Position numbers and translations under genes: made by a program. A DNA stretch of 64,000 nucleotides from Weissella muntiaci (GTDB lineage Bacteria > Bacillota > Bacilli > Lactobacillales > Lactobacillaceae): contig NZ_SDGZ01000010.1 in assembly GCF_008107635.1 (NCBI RefSeq), forward strand, positions 1 through 64,000, read 5' to 3'. The notes beneath the pieces are model-generated. The model was given only the letters and a program-made list of their open reading frames with translations, was not told where the DNA came from and did no database searches. Numbering within the stretch: the first letter of the stretch is position 1; the number at the start of each line of letters is the position of its first letter. Shown piece by piece: positions 25,188-34,637 of this stretch.

Positions 25188-26993
25188 TTATGCCTCTGCC
25201 ATATTTGGCGCAGAATTCTCTGCATATACTGGCGCAGTTAAGCCAAGTTCGTCTACAACTTGAACTTGAGCCACAGGTAGTGGCGCCTCCGTCATGGGTT
25301 CAGTTGCCTTTGAATTCTTTGGGAAAGCAATCACTTCACGAATGTTATCGCGCCCAGCTAACAACATTGCTAAACGATCAAGACCAAGTGCAATTCCACC
25401 CATTGGAGGGAAGCCATAGGACATCCCTTCCAACAAGAATCCAAAGGCGTTGTGGGCGGCTTCCTTGGTGAAGCCAAGCGCCGCCAGCATCTTCTCCTGT
25501 ACATCCATTCGATGAATACGAATTGAACCAGAACCCAATTCATAGCCGTTTAGGACCAAATCATATGATTGTGCATGTGCTTGATGAGCACCTTCAACTG
25601 TATCAAGCAGGGGTAGATCTTCTTCATTTGGCATCGTAAATGGATGATGAGCTGAAATCCAACGATCCTCTTCTGCTTGATAATCGAATAATGGCCAGTT
25701 AACCACCCAGGCAAACGCCCATTTACTCTCGTCGATTAAATCTAACTCTTTAGCGGTCATTCGACGTAATGCATCTAGCGTTGCCGCTACCACTTCTGCT
25801 TGATCAGCTGCAAATAGAATCAAATCCCCACTCGTAGCGCCTGTTGTACTTAGCAAGGCATCCGCCTTTGCCGTAAGGAACTTCGCAATTGGGCCAGTAA
25901 TGCCTTCATCAGTTACTTTCAACCAAGCAAGACCTTTAGCTCCAAACCGTTCAATATATTGAGCAAGTTTATCAATATCCTTACGTGAATACTTATCCGC
26001 AGCACTTGGCACGACAATTGCTTTTACTTGTCCACCATTTTTAATTGCGTTAGCAAAAACGCCAAATTCGGCATCAGCCATTAAGTCAGATAGGTCTTGC
26101 AATTCCATGTCGAAGCGCATATCTGGCTTATCAGTTCCAAAACGTCGCATTGAGTCAGCGTAGTCCAATGTTGGGATCGTTGTTACATCCAAATCATAGC
26201 CAACAGTCTTACTCATGATGGCCTTAACCCAGTCATTGACCAATGCCATAATTTCGTCTTGCGTCATAAATGACATTTCAACGTCAAGCTGTGTAAATTC
26301 AGGCTGACGATCTCCACGTAAGTCTTCATCACGGAAGGCGCGAGCAACTTGATAATATCGATCAAAACCTGCTCCCATCAATAGTTGCTTGAACAACTGT
26401 GGTGATTGAGGTAGTGCGTAAAATGAACCTGGATAAATGCGCGAAGGCACGAGGTAATCACGTGCACCCTCAGGCGTTGACTTTGCCAAAATTGGGGTCT
26501 CAATATCGATGAAGCCATTGGCATCCAAAAATTCGTGCGTTGCGGCCGTGATCTTTGAACGTGTCAACAAATTTTGTTGCATTTCAGGACGTCGCAAATC
26601 AAGATAACGATACTTTAAACGCATTTCGTCAGACACATTATCCGCGTTATCAATTTCAAATGGTGGCGTCTGAGCCTCCGCCAAGATAATTGCCTCGGTC
26701 ACTTGAATTTCAATTTTACCGGACTTCAGCTTATTATTTTCTTGACCAGCCACTCGTTCTTTAACAACACCTTGGATTTCAACAACATATTCAGCACGCA
26801 TCTTCTCCGCTACGTGTAAGGCGTTTAATGAAAGCTCTTCGGAAAATGCTAACTGTACTAATCCTTCACGATCGCGCAAATCAACGAAGATCAATCCACC
26901 AAAATCGCGGCGCTTTTGTACCCAACCCTGCAATGTAACAGTTTGATCAAGGTATGTTTCATCAATCAATCCTGCATAATTCGTCCGTTTCAT
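25188..26993 (-). CDS. aspS: Aspartate-tRNA ligase
   Basis: 601 residues. An N-terminal OB-fold anticodon-binding domain ([23 protein letters not shown]) precedes the class II core with motif 1 around [19 protein letters not shown], motif 2 [23 protein letters not shown] and motif 3 [13 protein letters not shown], plus the GAD insertion typical of bacterial AspRS. The ATG overlaps the hisS stop by four bases, so translation is coupled. No gatCAB is in the window to tell whether it is discriminating. Confidence 0.97.
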   Translation of the reverse strand: MKRTNYAGLIDETYLDQTVTLQGWVQKRRDFGGLIFVDLRDREGLVQLAFSEELSLNALHVAEKMRAEYVVEIQGVVKERVAGQENNKLKSGKIEIQVTEAIILAEAQTPPFEIDNADNVSDEMRLKYRYLDLRRPEMQQNLLTRSKITAATHEFLDANGFIDIETPILAKSTPEGARDYLVPSRIYPGSFYALPQSPQLFKQLLMGAGFDRYYQVARAFRDEDLRGDRQPEFTQLDVEMSFMTQDEIMALVNDWVKAIMSKTVGYDLDVTTIPTLDYADSMRRFGTDKPDMRFDMELQDLSDLMADAEFGVFANAIKNGGQVKAIVVPSAADKYSRKDIDKLAQYIERFGAKGLAWLKVTDEGITGPIAKFLTAKADALLSTTGATSGDLILFAADQAEVVAATLDALRRMTAKELDLIDESKWAFAWVVNWPLFDYQAEEDRWISAHHPFTMPNEEDLPLLDTVEGAHQAHAQSYDLVLNGYELGSGSIRIHRMDVQEKMLAALGFTKEAAHNAFGFLLEGMSYGFPPMGGIALGLDRLAMLLAGRDNIREVIAFPKNSKATEPMTEAPLPVAQVQVVDELGLTAPVYAENSAPNMAEA

Positions 26994-28309
26994 TTTTCTG
27001 CCTCATTTTCTGCCAATGCCGGAGCTTCCAATAAGTTTGGTAAATCAGTATATAATTCTGCCAATTTAACTGTAATTTGCTTACCGGTTGCCATATTCTT
27101 CAAATTGGCACTCTGCTCTGCCAATTCTTGCTCGCCAATTGTAATAATGTATTGTGCTTTTAAGCGGTCAGCGGACTTAAACTGTCCCTTCAACTTACGA
27201 TCTTGATAATCACGTTCAGCCGAGTAACCAAAGCTTCGAACTGCCTGTACCATCTGTAAGGCAACAACTTCGGTTCCCGCACCTTGATTAGCAACATAAA
27301 CATCCAATGGTGCCGTCTCTGGTAACGGTGCTTGTGTATTCTCCAACAGCAACATCAAGCGTTCTAGTCCAATTCCAAAACCAACCCCAGACATTTCTGG
27401 ACCGCCAAATTCTTCCACGAGCCCGGCATAACGACCGCCACCAGCGATCGTCGACCAACCTTGGCCAAGTGCCTCGTTTTGTGTCATAACTTCAAAAATC
27501 GTGTGATTATAATAATCTAGTCCACGTACAACATTTGCATCAATCTCATACTCAACCCCAAGGGCATCCAAGAAGACTTGTAGCTGATCCCAACGTTGTT
27601 GTGCATCCTCTGATAGGTAATCAAGAATTGATGGCGCATCGGCGACAAACTGTTGATCTCGTGGATCCTTAGAGTCAAGAACCCGTAGTGGGTTGTTCTC
27701 TAAACGTACTTGTGAATCGGCAGATAACTCGTCATAATGTGGCTTCAAATAGTCAATCAACGCTTGTCGATAGTTCTCACGTGAACTCTGATCGCCCAAA
27801 GAATTTACAGTTACTTTTAGATTCGTGAGTCCCAGGGTTTGAAAGAAATCAACAACCATTGCGATTACTTCTGCATCCAAAGCTGGTGATTCGGAGCCAA
27901 ACGCCTCAACGCCAATTTGATGGAATTGGCGCATCCGGCCTGCTTGTGGGCGCTCGTAACGGAACATCGGTCCAATATAGAACGCCTTGTAAGGCTTTTG
28001 ATGCTCTGGGCCAAATAATTTACTTTCCACAAAAGCACGAACAACTCCAGCTGTTCCTTCAGGTCGTAAAGCAATATGCCGCTCGCCCTTGTCATAGAAA
28101 TCATACATTTCCTTAGTTACAACATCGGATGTATCACCAGCTGAGCGTGAGAATACTTCAAAACTTTCGAACAATGGTGTTCGAATCTCCGAGTATTGAT
28201 AATCTGAGAAAAGCAACCGTGCTGTCTCTTCAACATAGTGCCACTTTGCTGAATCACCAGGCAGTAAATCGGCTGTTCCCTTGGGCTTTTGAAATGTTTG
28301 TTTAGCCAT
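26990..28309 (-). CDS. hisS: Histidine-tRNA ligase
   Basis: About 439 residues. [24 protein letters not shown], motif 2 [20 protein letters not shown], the histidine motif [13 protein letters not shown] and motif 3 [13 protein letters not shown] identify it. The C-terminal anticodon domain ends in a lysine/glutamate-rich tail. ATG 28309 has AAAGGG upstream; ATG 28324 lies just after the leader hairpin and is less likely. It is controlled by the T-box immediately upstream. Confidence 0.96.
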   Translation of the reverse strand: MAKQTFQKPKGTADLLPGDSAKWHYVEETARLLFSDYQYSEIRTPLFESFEVFSRSAGDTSDVVTKEMYDFYDKGERHIALRPEGTAGVVRAFVESKLFGPEHQKPYKAFYIGPMFRYERPQAGRMRQFHQIGVEAFGSESPALDAEVIAMVVDFFQTLGLTNLKVTVNSLGDQSSRENYRQALIDYLKPHYDELSADSQVRLENNPLRVLDSKDPRDQQFVADAPSILDYLSEDAQQRWDQLQVFLDALGVEYEIDANVVRGLDYYNHTIFEVMTQNEALGQGWSTIAGGGRYAGLVEEFGGPEMSGVGFGIGLERLMLLLENTQAPLPETAPLDVYVANQGAGTEVVALQMVQAVRSFGYSAERDYQDRKLKGQFKSADRLKAQYIITIGEQELAEQSANLKNMATGKQITVKLAELYTDLPNLLEAPALAENEAEK

Positions 28310-28342
28310 AATTTTCCCTTTCAAAATAGTGGTAATACAATC

Positions 28343-28559
28343 AAAAAAGCGCCCTAAATGACAGATAAACTGTCATCAAGGGCGCTTTTCGCGCGGTACC
28401 ACCTTGTTTTGGATCTTTCATGCCGTAACGAGGCGAACGCGCTTTGCAGCGACCTAAGAAGTGTCACCTCACTTACGCCATGATGGGCTTCCACCAATCC
28501 CCATTCGCTGTGCTGACGACCATAAGTTAGCTTCCTTATCGGTTCAAATATCTCTGTAT
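28343..28559 (-). promoter_or_regulatory. T-box leader of hisS-aspS
   Basis: On the minus strand the conserved AAGGTGGTACCGCG lies at about 28391-28405. It is followed by a strong terminator with GCGCCCT/AGGGCGC arms, enclosing GATGACAG/CTGTCAT, and ending in TTTTTT. Upstream are the stem I AG-rich segment and a TTGGTGGAAGCC apical loop. A CAC triplet within GTGACACTTC (near 28461) would be a histidine specifier, but I have not folded stem I. Uncharged tRNA-His should favour read-through. Confidence 0.9.
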
Positions 28560-28588
28560 ATTATCGACTACTATATCCGCTTGGTCAA
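28560..28588 (-). promoter_or_regulatory. Sigma-A promoter of the hisS T-box
   Basis: TTGACC (28583-28588) and GATAAT (28560-28565) with a 17-base spacer, directly after the amidase stop codon. Confidence 0.65.
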
Positions 28589-28589
28589 G

Positions 28590-29480
28590 TTACTTTGCAT
28601 TTTTTTGCAAATCAGAAAAGTAATTATTCAGACCAATTGTAATCTGCTTAGCGATCGTCTCTTGGTAGCTACTCTTTTTGATATAACTAAAATCATGATC
28701 ATCATTAATATAGCCATTTTCCAACAGAATCGCTGGAATCTTATTATCACGCAGGACAAGGTAATTAGCATATTCGACACCCCGATTTTCCAAAGGCATT
28801 TTGGGTGCCATTGCATCGTTGATATATTTAGCCAAAACGTCAGATCCATTATCCTTATGATAATAATATGCCGTAAAACCAGATGCCGTGTTGGCATCCG
28901 GCGAAGAATCGAAGTGAAAGGAAATCTCAGCGTTAGCATCAGCGTTCTCGCCAACCAATGGGATTTTACTAAGATAAACAATCTGATCATTTGTACGTGT
29001 CATCAACACCCGAGCGCCTGTCGCCTCTAGGCTACTTTGAACCTTTTTAGCGAGTTGCAATGTATAAACTTTTTCTTCCTTGCCGCCCGTCGACAATGCT
29101 CCAGAATCCGAACCACCATGGCCGGGGTCTAACACGATTGTGCTTTCCGAAAGCGGTGTAATATTAATCGGCTTAGTCCGATTAACAAGCCAGCTGGCAA
29201 CCCAGCCTTTTGATTCATCTGAACGTCGAACTTCATACCAGCCATTCTGGCGTTGCAAGATCGTCAGATGCTCCCCCTCATTTAGCACACCTTCTGAAAC
29301 GCCGGTTACCCCAGCTGTTTTATGAATTGGAATATTCGGAATCGCCACTGTCACTTGATCTTGATTCAACAAAAGCAAAATCAGAGTAAGGGCTACACCA
29401 AGCATTCCGATTGTTAAAATCAACGGAAGCCAAAAACGATGACCCCACTTAACCAGAATTGAACTGACTTTACGCATCAC
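28590..29480 (-). CDS. Membrane-anchored N-acetylmuramoyl-L-alanine amidase with SH3b domain (LytH-like)
   Basis: About 296 residues. One N-terminal membrane segment (FWLPLILTIGMLGVALTLILLL) is followed by an SH3b domain ending GWVASWLV and an Amidase_3 catalytic domain. Zinc and catalytic residues are visible: DPGHGGSDSGA, the following GKEEKVY glutamate, SFHFDSS and LLENGYIND. It cleaves the amide between muramic acid and the stem peptide. GTG 29480 is preferred, nine bases after AGGAGG; the frame opens at 29516. An amidase of this kind beside hisS is conserved in Bacilli (yrvJ/lytH position). Confidence 0.9.
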   Translation of the reverse strand: MMRKVSSILVKWGHRFWLPLILTIGMLGVALTLILLLLNQDQVTVAIPNIPIHKTAGVTGVSEGVLNEGEHLTILQRQNGWYEVRRSDESKGWVASWLVNRTKPINITPLSESTIVLDPGHGGSDSGALSTGGKEEKVYTLQLAKKVQSSLEATGARVLMTRTNDQIVYLSKIPLVGENADANAEISFHFDSSPDANTASGFTAYYYHKDNGSDVLAKYINDAMAPKMPLENRGVEYANYLVLRDNKIPAILLENGYINDDHDFSYIKKSSYQETIAKQITIGLNNYFSDLQKNAK

Positions 29481-29525
29481 ACTCTTGATCCTCCTTAAAA
29501 AGTCAGTGTTTATCATACCATATTC

Positions 29526-30710
29526 CTACTCTGCACCGTGATTTTGTTGGTTTATATATTGTCGTTGCTGATTAACCAGCCCAGCTAGAACGAATTTCGC
29601 TGGGTCATCTTTAAAATCAATCTCTCGATCAAGTGGACCATTTAGTGCCTGTCCGTAATTTTTCTCATACTGCTCAATCGTCATCTTACGACGCTCCGAC
29701 AGTAATCGTTCAACTTGTTCATTAATCAAACCTTTTTTGAACTCTGCTTGTACAAGGCCTGAGTAGAACTCACCCTCAGCCCCTGAGCCATAGGAGAACA
29801 ATCCAATTCGATAGCCTGCCTTCAGGGTTGCCGAGTTTACCAACAACGATAGCAAGCTGAGATACAGTGATCCAGTATATAAATTACCAATTCGCTTATT
29901 GAAAACCCTTGACGCTTCAAATTCAGCCAACAAGTGTTCTGCATGTTCTGCATTCGCTTCTGGCAAAATATCTTTCAAGGCTTTCAAACCTTGCTTTGTG
30001 TATGGTAAATGAAAAGCAAACGCTTGAAAGTCCGCAATCGTACGTCCAGTTTGTTCCCGGTAACGCTGCCATAATTCCTTAAAAAATTCTCGATAAACAT
30101 CTTGGGAAAAATGACCATCAACTAATGCATCCGTCGCATATACAGGTCGCCAGAAATCCATTAAATCCTGACTCATAAATTGACTATCACGCTCTAAGGT
30201 CATAACCTTGGGGTTTTCAGTAACCAACATCGCCACTGCACCGCCACCTTGCGTCACCTCGCCGGCTGTTGCCAGTCCATATCGGGCGATATCGCTGGCA
30301 ACAACCAGCACCTTCGCCCCTGGATTCAAAGCCACGTAATCACGCGCCTGCATTAAGCCGTATGTTCCAGCATAGCACGCTTGCTTGAGCTCAATCGTAC
30401 GAGCATAACGATTAATACCTAGTAATGTTTGTAGATAAACCGCTCCTGACTTTGAATTATCAATCCCTGACTCAGTCGCAAACATGATCATGCTTATTTC
30501 TGAACGATCTGCTTCTGTCAGCAGTTGATCGGCTGCATTTGCTGCCATGGTAATCACATCTTGACTTGCTGGAATGACAGCCTGCTCGCTTTGTCCAATT
30601 CCAATCAAATATTTATTGGGATCAGTGTCGCGACGTTTTGCGAGTTCAGTTAAATCAATATATTGATTTGGTGAAAAGAAACTTAATTTATCAATTCCAA
30701 CAGCAATCAT
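29526..30710 (-). CDS. mvaS: Hydroxymethylglutaryl-CoA synthase
   Basis: 394 residues. The nucleophilic cysteine is in LKQACYAGTYGLMQA, the general-base glutamate in MFATESGIDNSKSGA and the histidine in AFHLPYTKQG. It condenses acetyl-CoA with acetoacetyl-CoA in the mevalonate route to isopentenyl diphosphate, which Lactobacillales use. The ATG overlaps the coaBC stop by four bases, so the two genes are co-translated; this pairs two CoA-related functions but other mevalonate genes are not in the window. Confidence 0.95.
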   Translation of the reverse strand: MIAVGIDKLSFFSPNQYIDLTELAKRRDTDPNKYLIGIGQSEQAVIPASQDVITMAANAADQLLTEADRSEISMIMFATESGIDNSKSGAVYLQTLLGINRYARTIELKQACYAGTYGLMQARDYVALNPGAKVLVVASDIARYGLATAGEVTQGGGAVAMLVTENPKVMTLERDSQFMSQDLMDFWRPVYATDALVDGHFSQDVYREFFKELWQRYREQTGRTIADFQAFAFHLPYTKQGLKALKDILPEANAEHAEHLLAEFEASRVFNKRIGNLYTGSLYLSLLSLLVNSATLKAGYRIGLFSYGSGAEGEFYSGLVQAEFKKGLINEQVERLLSERRKMTIEQYEKNYGQALNGPLDREIDFKDDPAKFVLAGLVNQQRQYINQQNHGAE

Positions 30711-31915
30711 TTATCTTCCTCCGCAATTTGATCGGCAACTTGGTTCAAGATCTCACGTGCCAATGCTAATTTGTCTTGTAGTGGTAAAACAATTGGCTCG
30801 GCATTCGGGCTGAGCACCGTTACTTGATTAGTATCATGACCAAAGCCAACATTAGGCTTTGAAACGTCATTGGCTAATAGCAAGTCAACATTTTTCTTAA
30901 TTAATTTTTCATGAGCATGCTCAATCAAATCTTCCGTCTCAGCGGCAAAACCAATCAAATACTGATGCGTTTTTTGAGCTCCCAAATCTGCTAGAATATC
31001 CGGATTTTCAACCAAATCGAGTACCAAGTGCTCTTGATTGGGCTGCTTCTTCATTTTTTGGCTTGCTGGCTCTGCAAGCCGATAATCAGATACAGCTGCC
31101 GCCATAACTACAATATCAGTTACTTCAAAACGCTCTGTCAGCGCCGTCTGCATTTCCCTGGCTGAAGCAACTTGGATAACATTTACACCAGCTGGTACTG
31201 AACGAAGACTGGTCGTAATTAATGTCACTTGAGCCCCCGCCTCAGCAGCTGCCTGTGCAAATGCATAACCCATTTTCCCTGATGAACGATTTGAAATATA
31301 ACGTACCGGATCAATTTCCTCGACTGTTCCGCCGGCTGAAATCATGACACGTTTACCCTTTAGTCGCCCATCCTGTTGGTATAAAGCTATTTCCGCCCGA
31401 GCTAGAATTTCCTCTGGCTCTGGCATACGCCCTTTACCAACATAACCTTCTGCTAGGGCACCTTCAGTCGGTTCAACAATAATCACACCATCTGCCTTCA
31501 AAGTTGCAAGATTACGCTGCACAGCCGGATTCTCGAACATGTTTACATTCATCGCTGGCGCAATAATCAGCGGTGTATGCCGAGCCACTATGACCGTCGA
31601 GGCGGCATCATCTGCCAATCCTTGTGCAATCTTAGCAATGATGTTTGCCGTGGCTGGCACAACAAAAATATAATCCGCCCAATCGGCCAAAGCAATATGC
31701 GGAATTACCTCCGAATTATTCGCAAACAAGTCTGTCAGTACTTCTTCATGCGTCAAACCAGCGAAGGTTTTCTCTGTCACAAATTCACGCGCTGAATTAG
31801 TTAAAACAACCCGGACCTGGCTACCAGACTTCATCAATAATCGTGCAAAGACGGCTGCTTTATAAGCCGCAATTCCGCCCGATACAATTAGAACAATCTT
31901 TTTGTTATTAAACAT
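30707..31915 (-). CDS. coaBC: Bifunctional phosphopantothenoylcysteine decarboxylase/phosphopantothenate-cysteine ligase
   Basis: About 402 residues. The CoaC half has IVSGGIAAYKAA, the active-site histidine in HIALADWAD, and PAMNVNM, then GYVGKGRMPEPEEI. The CoaB half has ISAGGTVEEIDPVRYISNRSSGKMG, the conserved dinucleotide-binding start, and NDV before the end. It makes 4'-phosphopantetheine for CoA. ATG 31915 follows GGAGGATG; upstream ATG 31951 has no such site. Confidence 0.95.
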   Translation of the reverse strand: MFNNKKIVLIVSGGIAAYKAAVFARLLMKSGSQVRVVLTNSAREFVTEKTFAGLTHEEVLTDLFANNSEVIPHIALADWADYIFVVPATANIIAKIAQGLADDAASTVIVARHTPLIIAPAMNVNMFENPAVQRNLATLKADGVIIVEPTEGALAEGYVGKGRMPEPEEILARAEIALYQQDGRLKGKRVMISAGGTVEEIDPVRYISNRSSGKMGYAFAQAAAEAGAQVTLITTSLRSVPAGVNVIQVASAREMQTALTERFEVTDIVVMAAAVSDYRLAEPASQKMKKQPNQEHLVLDLVENPDILADLGAQKTHQYLIGFAAETEDLIEHAHEKLIKKNVDLLLANDVSKPNVGFGHDTNQVTVLSPNAEPIVLPLQDKLALAREILNQVADQIAEEDK

Positions 31916-32100
31916 AGTGGCATCCTCCGCGTCATTGCCATTAATGGGCAAATCAACCGCATTTACTTTCTGTTATCCTTAAAAACATATCCTTGGCAAG
32001 AGCCGCACCGGAATGCAACTTCATAAAACAATCATATCCATCATAATTCTCACGAGAAAATTATCTCGTTTACTATTGTAACCCAAATTGCTAAATTGCT
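31916..32100. other. Region upstream of coaBC
   Basis: It should contain the coaBC-mvaS promoter. CGAGAAAATTATCTCG near 32052-32067 is an imperfect inverted repeat. No near-consensus promoter was fixed and no gene is seen. Confidence 0.3.
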
Positions 32101-32330
32101 AAAAAGAAAAAAGGCTCCTTGACGTAAAAACGCCCAAGAACCTTTGACCTTTCCCTTAAAAGTTCACTTTTCAAACCCCCGTTTGCAAAGCCGACCTTTA
32201 TCAGGAATCGTTGTCTTTGTTTATAACAAACTACAATCCTAAAGATCGCAGTTAGATTTCATTACAAATTTCCCCAAAACTCGTTAATCCTATCAACAAA
32301 GAGAACACTTAATAACATTTACATATCCGG
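32101..32330 (-). ncRNA. Candidate leftward small structured RNA ending in an intrinsic terminator
   Basis: The segment has no supported coding frame but is rich in hairpins on the minus strand: AACTGCGATC/GATTGTAGTT (10 pairs allowing G-U), TTTGTT/AACAAA, CAAAC/GTTTG around a G run, and AAAAGT/ACTTTT. It finishes with a terminator, AAGGTTCTTG/CAAGGAGCCTT plus a T run (32101-32144). It lies some 300 bases beyond the Mga-like gene, which has its own T-rich ending near 32404-32420. A 6S-like or other regulatory RNA is possible. It could instead be a long 3' untranslated region. Confidence 0.35.
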
Positions 32331-32441
32331 ATAGAAATGTTTAATCATCTACCTATTCAATGTACTAAACTCATTTAAACGCGTCCATGAGATTTTTTTA
32401 AATTATTTTCAAAAAAAGCGATCTTTTATTCTTAACAGTTG

Positions 32442-33917
32442 TCAAAGCTGATCCCGGGTAATTTCCACGACACGCTTTAAAAATTGTGAAAAAGCGTAAT
32501 CACTTGGTAACTCATTCCATAGAAAGGCCGGTACTTCCTGATTCCAAGTTAAAATTTGGTCTGATACATAGATGTCTGTTTGATCAGATAAATAATCGCA
32601 AATATTGATATTAACCCCTTGAATATTTCCAATTCGCTGATACAGTAACTTGGCCATACCATGATTATCAGCAAAGTCGAAGACAACATTCACAACTGGC
32701 AGCAGCTCCGTTGGGATTAGATAAGTGAAATTCACTAAATAATCGTTAAATAAACCTGCTTCTGCCACCTTTAATGGAAGTCCGTGATCACTGATAATCC
32801 TTTGCATTGCGAATTCAGCAAATATACTTTGAACAGGCAATGAATCCACCTTGATTTGATGATTCTTCCGTGCTACAAACCGAGCATAAGGGAAAAATAG
32901 AACTGACAGGTGCGTTGCAAACAACATGTCATCTAATTCACCTGCTTGCGTTGTTGTGAGTGCAACTTTAAAGAATTCTTGATAACTCTGCTTTAAACTA
33001 TCGTTCATTCCTTTTAACACTTGTTGTGTCTCTTCATCAAAGACCCGTGCGTGATTACCAGGAACTACTCCAGTCGCATAAATCGCCGCAGTTAAGAACC
33101 GTGCCTCAACTTTACGCATATTTTCATTTTCAATCAATTCAGCAACTACATCTAAAATAGCCTGATGAAAATCATCCTCATCAATCGGATTTTTATCATC
33201 AAAAACATAGGTAACATCTTCGGCCGTCGCAAAATTATTCTTCCGAATTCGCAAAAACCAAATTGAAATAGTCAATTTTAATTTCAAGATATTTGTTTGA
33301 CGCATCCGACCACTAAGCTTCTGCGTAACCTTCCGAAAGATTTGATCAACCTGCTGGTCAAACCGATCACTGGTTGCCGAGATCATCAGCAAACCTTTTA
33401 CTGATCGTACAATGCCAAAATAAAAAGAGCGAATGGTTGTTTCAGATCCAATAACTCGGTTGTCCTTCGAGATTCTCAAATTTAATTGCGCAAGATGTTC
33501 GTCTACAATCTGCTTGGCGGCCCGTACAACCGGAATCGAGGTCAAATGACGTTGCGCAAAATCCTCGAGGGATGCAATGCTTTCGTCCACTACTTCACCA
33601 AGATATTGCCAAACAATTGATGCATCCAAATACCTCCGTTGCAACATTTGTCGATCTAAACGTACATCGTGATCAACAACCACCGCCTTTAGCTCATCAT
33701 CATAATTAAACGCATGCTTTGCTGTTGGTTCGAGTTGTTTTATATCGTTACTTAATAACTCATATGTAGATAACACTCGATAACGTGACCAGTCCAGGTC
33801 TTTCATAATTGTCTTAACCGGGACAATTATTTCTGGACGGCTATAAAAATAATCGTTTAGCTGTAACTTTTCATAGTCTTTACGTTCCAAAACCCAAGAA
33901 AAAAGTTCCTCCATCAT
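32442..33917 (-). CDS. Mga/AtxA-like transcriptional regulator
   Basis: 491 residues with no membrane segment. A first HTH region (VKTIMKDLDWSRYRVLSTYELLSNDI) and a second (VRLDRQMLQRRYLDASIVWQYLGEV) match the paired helix-turn-helix of Mga-family virulence/surface regulators, followed by PRD-like helical repeats. No phosphorylatable histidines can be assigned safely. It stands alone, with its own ribosome binding site GAGGGGAG, between a possible small RNA and two tRNA genes. Targets are unknown; the sortase-anchored adhesins at 34638 and 48366 are natural candidates by analogy with streptococcal Mga. Confidence 0.7.
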   Translation of the reverse strand: MMEELFSWVLERKDYEKLQLNDYFYSRPEIIVPVKTIMKDLDWSRYRVLSTYELLSNDIKQLEPTAKHAFNYDDELKAVVVDHDVRLDRQMLQRRYLDASIVWQYLGEVVDESIASLEDFAQRHLTSIPVVRAAKQIVDEHLAQLNLRISKDNRVIGSETTIRSFYFGIVRSVKGLLMISATSDRFDQQVDQIFRKVTQKLSGRMRQTNILKLKLTISIWFLRIRKNNFATAEDVTYVFDDKNPIDEDDFHQAILDVVAELIENENMRKVEARFLTAAIYATGVVPGNHARVFDEETQQVLKGMNDSLKQSYQEFFKVALTTTQAGELDDMLFATHLSVLFFPYARFVARKNHQIKVDSLPVQSIFAEFAMQRIISDHGLPLKVAEAGLFNDYLVNFTYLIPTELLPVVNVVFDFADNHGMAKLLYQRIGNIQGVNINICDYLSDQTDIYVSDQILTWNQEVPAFLWNELPSDYAFSQFLKRVVEITRDQL

Positions 33918-34028
33918 CTACTCTCCCCTCGAAAAATATCAATATATTTATCCGGCAAATACCTTAACTCTCGTATAATATAATAACATATCCTCTAGGC
34001 AATTAGCTTTAGATTGAAATTTGGGCAT

Positions 34029-34057
34029 AAAAAAACAACGCACTTTCGTAACGTTGT
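34029..34057 (-). terminator. Terminator after the tRNA-Asn/tRNA-Gly pair
   Basis: Minus-strand stem ACAACG/CGTTGT with an 11-base loop, then TTTTTTT. Confidence 0.75.
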
Positions 34058-34067
34058 CTGCAATTTA

Positions 34068-34139
34068 AGCGGACGACGGGAATCGAACCCGCATTCCCAG
34101 CTTGGAAGGCTGGAGCACTAGCCATTGTACTACATCCGC
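34068..34139 (-). tRNA. tRNA-Gly (anticodon TCC)
   Basis: 72 bases fold as a standard cloverleaf: acceptor GCGGATG/CGTCCGC, anticodon stem CAGCC/GGCTG-like around CTTCCAA, T arm GCGGG-TTCGATT-CCCGT. CCA is not encoded. It lies four bases after tRNA-Asn. Confidence 0.93.
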
Positions 34140-34143
34140 ATAA

Positions 34144-34216
34144 CTCCGAATGCCGGGCTCGAACCGGCGACAACCTGATTAACAGTCAGGTGCTCTACCA
34201 ACTGAGCTAATTCGGA
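34144..34216 (-). tRNA. tRNA-Asn (anticodon GTT)
   Basis: 73 bases with acceptor TCCGAAT/ATTCGGA, anticodon arm CCTGA-CTGTTAA-TCAGG and T arm GCCGG-TTCGAGC-CCGGC. First of the two-tRNA unit. Confidence 0.95.
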
Positions 34217-34419
34217 ATAACAAGTTGTATTCTACAGGACTTGGATTAAGTATGCAAGACCTAAATGACCTTACAAACTATAAGTCGGCTGTATAATTAC
34301 AATTAATCAATGTTATTATAGTAAAAGGTAGTTTCAAGCATTCCAAAACACTCGTATAAGTATTAGACCTACCACGATAAGCAGTTTATCATATCAATTA
34401 TTGATACAGGAGTTATCTG

Positions 34420-34560
34420 ATGACCAAAGAGATTAAAACCGAAGCAGAAATGCATCAAGAAAACGTAAAAGAAGATCACACAATTCGCAATCTGGCTATT
34501 ATTTCCATTGCAATCGTCTTGCTCGGTGGTATTGGCACCGCATTGGCCGTTTTGCTCTAG
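34420..34560 (+). CDS. Small single-pass membrane protein (46 residues)
   Basis: It begins MTKEIKTEAEMHQENVKED and ends in one hydrophobic helix (LAIISIAIVLLGGIGTALAVLL) right at the stop codon. ATG 34420 follows CAGGAG at eight bases, and a strong terminator lies 15 bases downstream. This signal set makes it a credible gene although it is short. The charged N-terminus should be cytoplasmic with the helix as a C-terminal anchor. Function is unknown. Confidence 0.7.
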   Translation: MTKEIKTEAEMHQENVKEDHTIRNLAIISIAIVLLGGIGTALAVLL

Positions 34561-34573
34561 TCGCATACAATCT

Positions 34574-34621
34574 AAAAAGGTCTAATAAGTTAGCCTCAAC
34601 ACTAACTTATCAGACCTTTTT
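34574..34621. terminator. Strong bidirectional terminator between convergent genes
   Basis: AAAAAGGTCTAATAAGTTAG pairs with a complementary arm at 34602-34621 with one mismatch. It serves the small protein at 34420 and the adhesin at 34638. Confidence 0.9.
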
Positions 34622-34637
34622 TAATTCAATTATTTAT

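Noticed and set aside
25183-25225. Longer start for the first YitT gene
   Set aside because: It overlaps the aspS C-terminus and the extra residues (IWQRHKK) are not membrane-like; GAGG supports 25183.
32442-33917. Two-component or PTS-type (BglG) antiterminator interpretation of the Mga-like protein
   Set aside because: No PRD histidines or RNA-binding CAT domain could be aligned; the paired HTH at the N-terminus favours Mga/AtxA.
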